Translations under genes and position numbers: made by a program
The notes under the pieces: model-generated
Databases searched by the model: none
The model's input: the letters and a program-made list of their open reading frames with translations, nothing else
Told to the model about the DNA's origin: nothing
In this document: piece by piece, positions 43,479 through 52,373 of the stretch
Layout: the number at the start of each line of letters is the position of its first letter
Position numbering within the stretch: position 1 is the first letter of the stretch
Source of the DNA: Bifidobacterium lemurum
GTDB lineage: Bacteria; Actinomycetota; Actinomycetes; Actinomycetales; Bifidobacteriaceae
NCBI RefSeq assembly: GCF_014898175.1
Contig: NZ_CP062948.1
Location: 2,604,001-2,668,000, forward strand
DNA length: 64,000 nucleotides
Direction: 5' to 3'

Positions 43479-45085
43479 TGATGGATTCCGCCATGCCGAA
43501 GTCTTGTGACCATTCCGGGTCCCCCATGCCGCAGGATGCGGGCGTATCCATGCAGGGCGCGGGCGAGGGATCCGTCATCTGCGCCGCCGACCATGCGTCC
43601 TTCCGTTATGCCGCCGCCGGCGACGACTATGCGCTGCGCGACGCGACGCTTGCCATCCGCCAAGGCGAATGCGTGGTGCTGTGCGGTCAGAGCGGATGCG
43701 GCAAAACCACGCTCACCCGCCTGTTCAATGGCTTGGTGCCTTCGTTCTTCGCCGGCGAGCTCACCGGCTCGCAGCGCACCTGCGGACTCGATGCGGCGTC
43801 CACTCCGATCGACGTGTTCACACCATTGGTGGGCAGCGTGTTCCAGAACCCCAAAACGCAGTATTTCAACGCGAACACCACCGACGAACTGACCTTCGCC
43901 TGCGAGAACATGGGGCTGCCGTCCGAGGAGATTCGCCGTCGCGTGGAGTCCGTCGCGCGGCGTTTCGATGTGACGCATCTGCTGGACCGCAGCGTCTTCC
44001 ACCTGTCGGGCGGGCAGAAGCAACGTATCGCCATCGCGGCGGCCACGGTGCTCGACCCCAAAGTGGTGGTGTTGGACGAGCCGACCAGCAACCTCGACGC
44101 TTCAGCCATCGACGATATGCGCCATGCGATCGAAAGGATGAAGACGGATGGATTGACCGTGATCGTCGCCGAACACCGACTCGCCTGGCTGACCGGCGTC
44201 GCCGACCGGTACGTGGTCTTCGAGCATGGGCACGTCACGCACGATCTGCCCGCGAGCGAATTCCTCGCATTGCCGCAGGAGCGGATCCGCGCCTTGGGAC
44301 TGCGCGCGTTGGATCTCACGCCATATCGCCGACGGATCGAACGAAAGCTCCATAATGACGACCTTGCCGCCCCAGCCGACCGCTCATCCGTCGATGCGGC
44401 GTCCGCCCGTGAGCGCTCGCGCCCCAAGCGCGGCGAAACCATATTGCGCACGGAAAACCTATGCGTCGGCTATCGCAAACGCGACGCGTTCAGCCGCGCC
44501 ATCCCGGACCTCGAGCTGCGTTCCGGTGAGATCACCGGTCTGATGGGACGCAACGGCTGCGGCAAAACCACGTTGGTGCGCACGCTCACAGGCCTGATCA
44601 AACCGCTTTCCGGCCGAATCTCGCTCGACGGCCGACCCGCGCGTCCCGCCACGCTGACCCGCGCCGGATTCCTCGTGATGCAGGACGTGAACTATCAGCT
44701 GTTCAGCGACAGCGTACGCGAGGAGCTCCTGCTCGGATTGGACGAAACCGACCCGCAAGTCGCCGCCCGCTGCGAACGGCTGCTGCGCGAGCTCGACCTT
44801 GCCGAATTGGCCGACCGTCATCCGATGAGCCTGTCGGGCGGGCAGAAGCAACGTACGGCCATCGCCTCGGCGATGATGTGCGGCAAACGGCTGGTCGTGC
44901 TGGACGAGCCGACCAGCGGACTCGACCGCTTGCATATGGAACAGGTCGGCGCGCTGCTGCGACGTCTGGCCGACACCGGCACCGCCGTGCTGGTCGTCAC
45001 GCATGACGAGGAGCTGGCCGCCGACTGGTGCGACCGCATCATCGATTTGGAATCCACCACACCATCTTCCAAGGAGGAATCATGA
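43478..45085 (+). CDS. ECF transporter double ATPase
   Basis: 535 residues with two fused ABC domains. Domain 1: Walker A GQSGCGKTT (70-78), signature LSGGQKQRIAIAAA, Walker B VVVLDEPTSNLD. Domain 2 (from about 325): Walker A GRNGCGKTT, signature LSGGQKQRTAIASAM, Walker B VVLDEPTSGLD. Such fused ATPases serve one dedicated S component (group I ECF). It overlaps the T gene in front and the ZinT-like gene behind by 1-4 bases. A short N-terminal tail of about 30 residues precedes domain 1. Confidence 0.92.
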   Translation: MMDSAMPKSCDHSGSPMPQDAGVSMQGAGEGSVICAADHASFRYAAAGDDYALRDATLAIRQGECVVLCGQSGCGKTTLTRLFNGLVPSFFAGELTGSQRTCGLDAASTPIDVFTPLVGSVFQNPKTQYFNANTTDELTFACENMGLPSEEIRRRVESVARRFDVTHLLDRSVFHLSGGQKQRIAIAAATVLDPKVVVLDEPTSNLDASAIDDMRHAIERMKTDGLTVIVAEHRLAWLTGVADRYVVFEHGHVTHDLPASEFLALPQERIRALGLRALDLTPYRRRIERKLHNDDLAAPADRSSVDAASARERSRPKRGETILRTENLCVGYRKRDAFSRAIPDLELRSGEITGLMGRNGCGKTTLVRTLTGLIKPLSGRISLDGRPARPATLTRAGFLVMQDVNYQLFSDSVREELLLGLDETDPQVAARCERLLRELDLAELADRHPMSLSGGQKQRTAIASAMMCGKRLVVLDEPTSGLDRLHMEQVGALLRRLADTGTAVLVVTHDEELAADWCDRIIDLESTTPSSKEES

Positions 45086-45774
45086 CGTTCAATCCCAACG
45101 ACTGGGCCGGCCAGTGGGAAAGCTTCGAACACTACATCGCGTCCAACGATCCGGCCATGCAGGCCACATGGAATCAGGCGGAACAGGCCGCGCTCTCCAA
45201 TCCGGCCACCGCGCCGATGGCCGCGCACGGCATCCGCACGTTCTGGTCGATGGCCTGCGCGACCACCAGTCCGGAACAGCCGCTTCCCATCGCCGGATGG
45301 CGCGTCGACGCGCATGGCGACGACGGATTCGCGCTGACTTGGCTGGCTGAGGACGGCGGCGAACTCGGCACGTTCGCCTACACCGTGCACCATGTGGTAC
45401 CGAAGGGACTCGAAGGCTCCCCCACCACGGTGTTCGAAGCCGCCGACGCGTCCACGGACTGCCCGTTCCGCTGGCTGCTCGCCATCGATCCGATGCCCGC
45501 GCGCGGAGCGTTCGCGCAAGGCGGTCTGCTCAGCCACCTGCATTTCCAGTACGCCAGCGACCTACACACGCTGCTCGACATGTCGGCAGACCGGCCGGCA
45601 CACTGCGCAACACGCGCTGGTACGCCACCATGTGCGCGGATGAGGGCACGATCGACGATCGCTGCGCCATCGTCCGCGCCCTGCATCATCTCGACGCCTG
45701 AGTGTCATCTGATCCAATGCCGAAGCCGGACGGCCATAGGACCCCAGTCGCATGCCTATCTGCGTTACGGGTAG
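45082..45774 (+). CDS. ZinT/calycin-like protein, C-terminus frameshifted
   Basis: 230 residues as read. NPNDWAGQWESFEHYI at the start, SHLHFQYA with two His near residue 152, and a predicted beta-rich middle recall the ZinT (YodA) metal-binding family; there is no signal peptide. From about 45587 the frame carries a Cys/Arg-rich tail unlike any domain and ends inside a repeat. The alternative frame gives GTLRNTRWYATMCADEGTID, then RCAIVRALHHLDA, and stops at 45701, which looks like the true end. AAGGAGG precedes ATG 45082. Translation is coupled to the ATPase gene (ATGA). Confidence 0.6.
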   Translation: MTFNPNDWAGQWESFEHYIASNDPAMQATWNQAEQAALSNPATAPMAAHGIRTFWSMACATTSPEQPLPIAGWRVDAHGDDGFALTWLAEDGGELGTFAYTVHHVVPKGLEGSPTTVFEAADASTDCPFRWLLAIDPMPARGAFAQGGLLSHLHFQYASDLHTLLDMSADRPAHCATRAGTPPCARMRARSTIAAPSSAPCIISTPECHLIQCRSRTAIGPQSHAYLRYG

Positions 45775-45951
45775 TGGATGTACGCCATTGCGGAGGTCGA
45801 TCTGCGTTACGGGTAGTGTCCATGTGGTCTACCCGTGAGTAGGATCCGCATAATATCAAGGCCGCTACTGCCGGGATGACGAATCGGGCACTACCCGTAA
45901 CGCAGATCGACCTCCGCAGTCCAAAGAATCCACTACCCGTAACGCAGATAG
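45756..45951. repeat. 196-bp nested perfect inverted repeat
   Basis: Outer arms 45756-45778 / 45929-45951 (23 bp, perfect) and inner arms 45790-45818 / 45889-45917 (29 bp, perfect). The core ATCTGCGTTACGGGTAGTG occurs four times, twice in each direction. It fills the gap between the ZinT-like gene (whose current stop codon TAG at 45772 lies in it) and the SDR gene end (3 bases away). Confidence 0.85.
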
Positions 45952-45954
45952 CCT

Positions 45955-46662
45955 TCAGCTGTTGCGTTCGATCTGCAGGTCGGAGACGGTGAGGTTGGCG
46001 TCGTTGACGAGGTTGAACAGCATGACGCGCGCCACATCGGCCGGATCCATGAAGGTATGCTGCTTCTCCTCGGAGACGTAGTCGTGGCTGTCGCGGTAGA
46101 AGGCGGTGTCGATGCCGCCCGGGTACAGGCCGACGATTTTCACGCTCGTGCCCTTGTATGCCGCCTGAAGGCTCGTCGTATAGCCCTTCTCTCCCCATTT
46201 GGTGGCGCAGTAGACGCTTTCGTTGGCGTTGCCGCGCGTGGCCGCGGTGCTCATCACGTTCGCGATTTTGACGTCCTTCTCCCCCGTGGCCTGCAGCGTC
46301 TCCACACTCCACAGGATCATGCCCTTAAGTCCCTTGAGGCATTTGTCGACGTCCGCGGCCTCGTAGCCGGTGGGCGTTTTGAAGCTCGGCTGCCCTGCGT
46401 TGTTGATGAGCAGATCGATATGGCCCAGCTCGGCGATGCGCGCGACGGAGTCTTTGACGAAGGTCTCGTCGGAGACGTCGCCGACGAACGCGCGGTAGGA
46501 ATCCGAAGGAAACTCTTTGGCCAGCTCGCTCTGGCGTTCGGCGTTGAAGTCAACGCCCGCCACAAGCCAATCCTGTTCGATGAGCTGCCTCGCCAGCTCA
46601 TATCCCAATCCCAATGCGCTGCCTGTGACGATCGCGATGCGCTTGCCATTGATATCGGACAT
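45955..46662 (-). CDS. Short-chain dehydrogenase/reductase
   Basis: 235 residues of classical SDR: nucleotide motif TGSALGLG (14-21), LLINNAG, catalytic Ser in VMSTAA and YCATK with Tyr/Lys. The Asp in GVDFNAERQ after strand 2 suggests NAD(H). GAAGGG precedes ATG 46660-46662. The substrate is unknown; it is not obviously part of the sugar locus beyond it, from which repeat copy D separates it. Confidence 0.88.
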   Translation of the reverse strand: MSDINGKRIAIVTGSALGLGYELARQLIEQDWLVAGVDFNAERQSELAKEFPSDSYRAFVGDVSDETFVKDSVARIAELGHIDLLINNAGQPSFKTPTGYEAADVDKCLKGLKGMILWSVETLQATGEKDVKIANVMSTAATRGNANESVYCATKWGEKGYTTSLQAAYKGTSVKIVGLYPGGIDTAFYRDSHDYVSEEKQHTFMDPADVARVMLFNLVNDANLTVSDLQIERNS

Positions 46663-46713
46663 GGGTGTTCCCTTCTCGAACCGGTTTATCTGGGTTTCCG
46701 TCTATGGTACCTC

Positions 46714-46880
46714 GCGCACGGAAGGAGTCGTCCCACCTGCCCGTGCGACCCTAATCGCACGGAACCTCACAATCGCACACGCCCCGGATCCGCGGAACCT
46801 CGGCGTTTTCACGAATCCCATGTTCGTTTCACACCATGTCAAAGTTCACACGCGGGTCCGGGGCGACGCGCTTTGTGCGA
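46714..46880. repeat. Degenerate relative of the 171-bp repeat (copy D)
   Basis: The left end (GCACGGAAGGAGTCGTCCC, CCCGTGCGACCCT) and right end (CTTTGTGCGAAGG) match the family, but the middle is replaced by a different hairpin, CGCCCCGGATCCGCG / CGCGGGTCCGGGGCG (46780-46794, 46851-46865). Confidence 0.5.
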
Positions 46881-46888
46881 AGGTGGAA

Positions 46889-48283
46889 TCAGGCCTTCAT
46901 ATCCTCCAATGCGATTCCCTTGGTCTCTTTGACGAATCGCAGCACAAAGAAGAAGGAGAGGAAGGCGAACAGCGCGAACAGACCGTAGACCAATCCCACG
47001 TTGACGCCGAGCAGCACCGGGAACGACACGGTGACCACGAAGTTCGAGGTGTACTGCACGGCGGTGCCCACGGACATGCCCGCCGAGCGCATCGCGTTGG
47101 GGAACATCTCGGAGAGCATGCCCCACGACACGGTGCCCCAGGTCACGCCGAAGGCGACGACGAAGAGGTTGGCGCACACCAAGGCCAGCGGTCCGGTGAC
47201 CGGTCCCATCGACGGGGAACCGTCGACGATCGGGGCGGTGCCGAACAGCAGCGCGAGACCGCCTTGGGCCACGACCATGCCGATGGATCCGGCGAGCAGC
47301 AGCGGGCGTCGTCCGATACGGTCCACCAACGTCATGCCGATAAGCGTGGCCACGATGTTGACCAGCGAGGTGATGGCGGTGATGGTGAACGAGTCCTTTT
47401 CGGTGAATCCGACGGCGCTCCACAGCGAGTTGGAGTAGTAGAAGATCACGTTGATGCCGGTGAACTGGTTGAAGATCATGAACACCACAGCCACCCACAC
47501 GATTGGCTTGACGCGGCCGTTCGCGCCGAGAAGATCACGGAAGGAGGGCTTGTGGTCGGCGCCGATGGAGGCGCGCATGCGCGCGATCTGCTCGTCGATG
47601 GGCGCGGGGTCGACGCTGACCGAGGCGAGCACCGCCGCGGCCTGTTCGTCGCGATGCTGTGCGACGAGGTATCGCGGCGATTCGGGGATGGCCAGAGCCA
47701 AGGCGAAATACAGCACGGAGGGCACGGCCATGCACATGAACATCCACTGCCAGGTGTCCAACGGCCCCATGACCTCGCCCGCACCGCCGGAGACGTTGAC
47801 CAGCAGCGCGTTGACCAGCAGGGAGATGAAGATGCCGATCACGATGCCCAACTGTTGCATCGCACCCAACACGCCCCGCTCGTCGGCCGGCGAGATCTCG
47901 GCGATGTACACCGGCGCTACCATGGCGGCGACGCCCGCGGCGAATCCGCCGAGCACGCGGAAGGCGACCAGCATCCAGATGCTGGTGGAGAAGCCGCAGC
48001 CGACGGCGCAGATGAAGAACAGCACGGAGGCGATTTTCATCATGGGCACACGGCCGATTTTGTCGGAGATGCGGCCGGCGAGCAACGCGCCTATGCCGCC
48101 GGAGATCAGCGCGGAGCCGACGGCGAAGCCGAGGACGGCGTCGCCGGTGGCGAATTCGGTTTTGATGGCTTCGGTGGCGCCGTTGATCACGGCGGAATCA
48201 TAGCCGTACAGCAGGCCGCCGATGGCGGCGATGATGGCGAGACGCCGCGCGACGGCGCGCTGGCTTTTGTTGTTTTCGGACAT
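46889..48283 (-). CDS. MFS sugar porter
   Basis: 464 residues, 12 membrane segments. Sugar-porter signatures are clear: GGLLYGYDSAVINGA near the start, GRISDKIGRVPMMK, PVYIAEISPADERG after segment 4, PESPRYL after segment 6, QFTGINVIFYYS in segment 7 and DRIGRRPLL. These proton symporters import hexoses, pentoses or polyols. It belongs to the minus-strand arm of the sugar locus with mutarotase, kinase and isomerase genes. Confidence 0.92.
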   Translation of the reverse strand: MSENNKSQRAVARRLAIIAAIGGLLYGYDSAVINGATEAIKTEFATGDAVLGFAVGSALISGGIGALLAGRISDKIGRVPMMKIASVLFFICAVGCGFSTSIWMLVAFRVLGGFAAGVAAMVAPVYIAEISPADERGVLGAMQQLGIVIGIFISLLVNALLVNVSGGAGEVMGPLDTWQWMFMCMAVPSVLYFALALAIPESPRYLVAQHRDEQAAAVLASVSVDPAPIDEQIARMRASIGADHKPSFRDLLGANGRVKPIVWVAVVFMIFNQFTGINVIFYYSNSLWSAVGFTEKDSFTITAITSLVNIVATLIGMTLVDRIGRRPLLLAGSIGMVVAQGGLALLFGTAPIVDGSPSMGPVTGPLALVCANLFVVAFGVTWGTVSWGMLSEMFPNAMRSAGMSVGTAVQYTSNFVVTVSFPVLLGVNVGLVYGLFALFAFLSFFFVLRFVKETKGIALEDMKA

Positions 48284-48340
48284 GGTTGTTCCTTCTTCGT
48301 TGAAAGATGTTTTTGGAAATAAAAAAGACAGTCGGCGATG

Positions 48341-49492
48341 TCAGGCCAACATGGCGTCGCGTCGCGCGATGAGGGCATCGATGGCGTCCCGACCTTCGAC
48401 GACGGTGAAGGCGAGCGTCTTGCGCTGCGAGCTCTGGGCCGCGATCATGGGCAGATCGCCGCGCTCCTCATGCCAGCCGCGTCCGTACACCTTGGAGTTC
48501 GAGGGTTCGAGTCCGACCACATAGTCGCCCGAGGCCATGGATTTCCATTCCATGAAATGGGGGAAGTCCTCCACGGAGAAATCGATGACGACGCCCAGCC
48601 CCAGCCCGCGGTTGACGACGGCCGCGAAGCTGCGCCCTGATTCGTCGGCGGCGAGTTCGTGGATGTACACGCTTTCGGGCTTGTTCGCCTCCGGGGCGCC
48701 GATCTCGTTCCATGCGGTCGTGTCAGCGGCGGTGGTCTCGTCGCGGGGCGTGGCGACGCGGCTCGGGATGACGACCTCGGCGCCTTCCGCCAGCAGAGGC
48801 CAGCCGAAGTTGCAGTGATACATCCACATCAGCGGCTCGTCGCGGAACGATTCGTTGGACACTTCGTCATCCACGATGATCGACGGCTCGCCGTATGTCG
48901 TGCGGATCGCGCGGCGCAATACGAGGTTCTCTCCGAACAGTTCCGCCTCGCGCATCTCGCCCGAGACCTCGAGCACGTAGTCGCCGCCCTCCCAGCGGGC
49001 GTCGGCGCGCACATGCTCGGCCGGAGTGGTGCGCACGCGGCCGTGCATCGGATAGTCGCCGGCGGGATACCGCGAACCCTCAGGCGTCGAATACGGCCCG
49101 CAGATGTTCTCGAACCCGCAGGTGAAAAACAGTCCGCCCATAATCGAACGCAGCGCCTCCTGGCCGTGCGTGTCGAACTGGTTGCGGCCGTTGAGCCCCG
49201 GCTTGGACAGGAATGTGAGATTCTCGCCCCGGTATTCGAACTCGCTCACGTCGAGCGCCTTGTCGGCCATGGAAACGAACCTCAACGGTCCGTTCTTCAC
49301 TTCGATGGCATCGAGTCCGTGCGCGCGCCCCTCCCGATAGGTGATCGGACGGACGTAGGCGGCTTGCTGCATACTGCCCATGTGGGCGAGCGCATCCGAG
49401 CGTGTTGCGTTATCGAACGCCACGCCCGCGACAACTTCGCCGACGTCGGCATGCGGGTCCATATGTTCCGCGTTGACGCCTGTCATGATCAT
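48341..49492 (-). CDS. DUF4432/aldose-1-epimerase-like protein
   Basis: 383 residues of the galactose-mutarotase fold; blocks GLFFTCGFENICGP, YPMHGRV (catalytic-type His) and MWMYHCNFGWPLL fit DUF4432. It would interconvert sugar anomers so that the isomerase gets its preferred form. The start ATG 49490-49492 overlaps the kinase stop (ATGA) and has GGAGGAGG just upstream. Exact sugar unknown. Confidence 0.8.
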   Translation of the reverse strand: MIMTGVNAEHMDPHADVGEVVAGVAFDNATRSDALAHMGSMQQAAYVRPITYREGRAHGLDAIEVKNGPLRFVSMADKALDVSEFEYRGENLTFLSKPGLNGRNQFDTHGQEALRSIMGGLFFTCGFENICGPYSTPEGSRYPAGDYPMHGRVRTTPAEHVRADARWEGGDYVLEVSGEMREAELFGENLVLRRAIRTTYGEPSIIVDDEVSNESFRDEPLMWMYHCNFGWPLLAEGAEVVIPSRVATPRDETTAADTTAWNEIGAPEANKPESVYIHELAADESGRSFAAVVNRGLGLGVVIDFSVEDFPHFMEWKSMASGDYVVGLEPSNSKVYGRGWHEERGDLPMIAAQSSQRKTLAFTVVEGRDAIDALIARRDAMLA

Positions 49493-50394
49493 GCCTCCTC
49501 CAATTCGTCGGGATACTGGGGCCACGCGCCCGACTGGGTGCAGACGAACGCGGAGACCTCGACGGCGCGGCGGTGCGCCGCGGCGAGGTCGTATCCCCGC
49601 AACAGGTAGGCGAGAAACGCGCCGGAGAAGGAATCGCCGGCGCCGACGGTGTCGGCGACGTCGACTTTCGGCGTGGGCAGGATGGATATCTCGTCGCGGC
49701 CCATCACGATGCTGTAGTCGCCGCCCGCCGTCAGGATCACCACATCGAGGTCGAACTGCTCGGCCAGTACGCGCATGACGTTTTGCTGCGAAGCGATCGA
49801 CTCGCCCGGCGCGTCGATGCCGAACAGATTGGCCACGACGGGCAGTTCCTCATCGTTGATCTTGAGGATGGTCGCGCCTTCCATGAACCGGGTGATGACC
49901 TCTTTGTTCACGAAGCCGGAGCGGATGTTGATGTCGAAGAACCGCACCGCGTCGTCGCGCGCCGCGTCGATCATCGCGTAGATGGCGTCCCTTGTGCCCC
50001 ATGCCTCGCGCGCGGCGATGGTGCCGTAGCAGATCGCGTCGGCGTGGGAGACGAGTTCCTTCACCTCGTCGGTGAATGCGATATGGTCCCAGGCGACGCC
50101 GCGCACGACGTCATAGGAGGGCACGCCGTCGGCGTCGAGGCTGACGGAGGTGATGCCGGTGGGATATTCGTTGACTTGCGCGACGACGTTGACGCCGCCC
50201 TCGGACAGCACGGAGACGAGTTCGCGGCCGAGCTCGTCGTCTCCGACCGCGGTGACGGCCGTGGCTTCGACGCCGTTATGCGCGGCATGGTAGACGAAAT
50301 TGGCGGGCGCGCCGCCCGGTTTCTTGCCATCGGGCAGCATATCCCACAGCAGTTCGCCGATGGTGACCACGGTTGCGGGTGATGAGTTGGTCAT
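49489..50394 (-). CDS. PfkB-family sugar kinase (fructokinase-like)
   Basis: 301 residues. TIGELLWDMLPDGKKPGGAPANF at the start (GGAPANF marks ketose kinases of the fructokinase group) and the ATP/anion-hole motif DTVGAGDSFSGAF near residue 246 with catalytic Asp. It would phosphorylate the ketose made by the neighbouring isomerase, giving for example fructose 6-phosphate. Overlap with the mutarotase gene and short distance (124 bases) to the isomerase gene indicate one operon. Confidence 0.88.
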   Translation of the reverse strand: MTNSSPATVVTIGELLWDMLPDGKKPGGAPANFVYHAAHNGVEATAVTAVGDDELGRELVSVLSEGGVNVVAQVNEYPTGITSVSLDADGVPSYDVVRGVAWDHIAFTDEVKELVSHADAICYGTIAAREAWGTRDAIYAMIDAARDDAVRFFDINIRSGFVNKEVITRFMEGATILKINDEELPVVANLFGIDAPGESIASQQNVMRVLAEQFDLDVVILTAGGDYSIVMGRDEISILPTPKVDVADTVGAGDSFSGAFLAYLLRGYDLAAAHRRAVEVSAFVCTQSGAWPQYPDELEEA

Positions 50395-50518
50395 GATGAA
50401 GACATTCCTTGGAAGATGATGGGTTTTGGGTATGCGGGGCCAAGGGAGCGGCGCGTCATGCGTCGGCCGCTCCCCTTGCCGGATGATGGGTGCGCGATGG
50501 CTTAGGCTGCGGGCCGGG

Positions 50519-51205
50519 TCATTCCTTGACCGCGGGATACTCGTTGCACAGCAGGCGGTAGGCGGGCTCGTCCTCCTCGATTTCGGGGAAGCGACCGACG
50601 GGCTCGTAGAAACGATTGTCGATGTTGTCGTCGTTGCACATCGACACCTCGCCCACCAGTGTGGGCACGGAGTCCTCCTTGATGTAGTACTCGTGGTAGG
50701 TGTACGGGTAGAAGGTCAGCGACTCGCCCTCGTTGAGCTCGATGTCCTCGCCGGCGGGCACGTAGTAGCGTCGGCCGTCGCGGCACACCAGCACCGGGGT
50801 GTCGAGACGCTCCTCGGTTTCGGGGTCGGCGTTGTACAGATGGAACACCGCGGTGCCGCCGCCGCGCACGATGATGTCCTCCATCTTGTTCCAGTGGAAA
50901 TGCATCGGGGAGAGCTGGCCGGGCATGCTCATCATGATCTTCTCGGCGTAGACCTTGGTGTACTTGTCGTCCTTCACATTGCCGTTGCGCAATGTGATGA
51001 GCGCCAGACCCTTGTGTTCGAAGTCGCCTTCGCCGTAGTCGGTGATGTCCCAGCCGAGCATGTTGTCGCGCACCTCATCCCATTCATGGTCCTTGCCGGC
51101 CCACTCCTCGGGGGTGAAGCTCAGATACGGCGGAATGCGGAAGTGGTACTTGTCGAGCAACTCTTCGAACTGCTTGATGGTGGCGTTGATTTCGGAGCGC
51201 TTCAT
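50519..51205 (-). CDS. D-lyxose/D-mannose isomerase
   Basis: 228-residue cupin sugar isomerase. Metal ligands appear as His102, His104 and Glu109 in SPMHFHWNKMED and His171 in YTYHEYY; the start SEINATIKQFEELLDKYHFRIP (in two blocks) is typical. Characterised members interconvert D-lyxose/D-xylulose and D-mannose/D-fructose with Mn2+. First gene of the minus arm, with its promoter overlapping the divergent deoR promoter. Confidence 0.88.
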   Translation of the reverse strand: MKRSEINATIKQFEELLDKYHFRIPPYLSFTPEEWAGKDHEWDEVRDNMLGWDITDYGEGDFEHKGLALITLRNGNVKDDKYTKVYAEKIMMSMPGQLSPMHFHWNKMEDIIVRGGGTAVFHLYNADPETEERLDTPVLVCRDGRRYYVPAGEDIELNEGESLTFYPYTYHEYYIKEDSVPTLVGEVSMCNDDNIDNRFYEPVGRFPEIEEDEPAYRLLCNEYPAVKE

Positions 51206-51364
51206 GGTGGCGTGCCTTTCTTATTCGAACGTCGGGCGTTGACGTCTTTGTTTCATTATCGGTTATTGGGGTCGGTGCCGCGCCATAACACGTCGCCGTA
51301 TCGGCGCGACAGCCAAGCATTCCGAACCATTTCGTTTTGATTTCGATTTGTTTCGTTTTGCTTG

Positions 51365-51393
51365 TTGACAAAGTTATAACACAAGGTTACGAT
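51365..51393 (+). promoter_or_regulatory. Promoter of the deoR-epimerase-isomerase operon
   Basis: TTGACA - 17 bases - TACGAT. Confidence 0.6.
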
Positions 51394-51402
51394 AGTTGTC
51401 AA
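51374..51402 (-). promoter_or_regulatory. Promoter of the isomerase-kinase-mutarotase-porter operon
   Basis: On the minus strand TTGACA - 17 bases - TTATAA, almost fully overlapping the divergent plus-strand promoter. Confidence 0.65.
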
Positions 51403-51510
51403 CACAAAACGAAAGGTTTTGAAATGAATATTTCTCCATAAACGATAAAAAACGAAAATCTCTTGGTATGATGAACCCAGCAACACCGCGACGCCAGCCA
51501 AAGGAGGCAT

Positions 51511-52269
51511 ATGATGATGAAGGCCGAACGACAGGAACTGATCCTCAAGTACCTCGAAGCCAACGGCCGCATCGTCGTCGCCGACTACGCCAAGGAGCTC
51601 GGCGTGACGGAGGCCACCCTGCGCAAGGATCTGCAGGAGCTCGACGAGATCGGCGCCGTGCAGCGCGTGCACGGCGGAGCGATCAAACCCGACACCGAAC
51701 TTAGCCGGTTCGAGAACCGCGTCGACCTCGGAGTGGACGTCAAAAAGCGCCTCGCGCAGACCGCGATGGGCGAAATCTGCGAAAACCGCGTGATCTTCAT
51801 CGACGGCGGCTCCACGAACTATCTGGCGGCGCAGGCGTTCCCCCGGGATTGGGAGGGCACGGTGATCACCAACAGTCCGGCCGTGGCGCTGTGGCTGTCG
51901 GACTACGACCATGTCGAGGTCAATATGCTGCCCGGCATCGTGCACCATAAGTCCAAGGAGACCATCGGCTCCGCGGCGCTCACCGTGCTGCAGCAGCTGC
52001 ACTGCGATCTGGTGCTGCTCGGCGTCTCATCCATCGACCCCGAACACGGCATCACCACGCCGTATATGGAGTCGGCCGAGACCAAGCGCGTGATCATCAA
52101 GGCCGGCGCCAAGGTCATGAGCCTCATCACACCGGAGAAATTCAGGCACATCTCCACCTACCGCATCGCCGAATGCGATGCGCTGGACGTCATCGTGACG
52201 GAAGGCACGCCCGACTGCGTGGACGCGCTCACCGCCATGGGCGTCGCCGTGCGCGTCACCCAGCAGTAA
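51511..52269 (+). CDS. DeoR-family transcriptional repressor
   Basis: 252 residues. HTH at 5-55 (RQELILKYLEANGRI, LGVTEATLRKDLQELDE, VHGGA) and a sugar-phosphate-binding DeoRC domain with DGGSTNYL and the later GVSSIDPEHGIT. Inducers of this family are phosphorylated sugars, here perhaps a ketose phosphate made by the locus. AAAGGAGG is followed by three consecutive ATG codons (51511, 51514, 51517). It is divergent from the isomerase operon and precedes the epimerase and isomerase genes. Confidence 0.9.
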   Translation: MMMKAERQELILKYLEANGRIVVADYAKELGVTEATLRKDLQELDEIGAVQRVHGGAIKPDTELSRFENRVDLGVDVKKRLAQTAMGEICENRVIFIDGGSTNYLAAQAFPRDWEGTVITNSPAVALWLSDYDHVEVNMLPGIVHHKSKETIGSAALTVLQQLHCDLVLLGVSSIDPEHGITTPYMESAETKRVIIKAGAKVMSLITPEKFRHISTYRIAECDALDVIVTEGTPDCVDALTAMGVAVRVTQQ

Positions 52270-52373
52270 TTCGGCGCGCAACCACACCACAACACAACCC
52301 GACCGGGGTGGGCGAGACACGGATCCGCCGCACCCTTGGCCCAACGCACCCTTTTACCAGACAAGGAACTCCA

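Larger units (their letters stand above)
51330..51458. promoter_or_regulatory. DeoR operator repeats
   Basis: TTTCGTTTTG occurs twice in direct orientation (51330-51339, 51351-51360), inverted as CAAAACGAAA (51405-51414), and degenerately as AAAACGAAAA (51449-51458). They flank the two divergent promoters, as expected for DeoR-type repression with looping. The whole 305-base gap is AT-rich and otherwise empty. Confidence 0.65.

Noticed and set aside
45756..45951. CRISPR array from the fourfold 19-mer
   Set aside because: The copies are inverted pairs forming arms of one hairpin, not evenly spaced direct repeats, and no cas genes are near.
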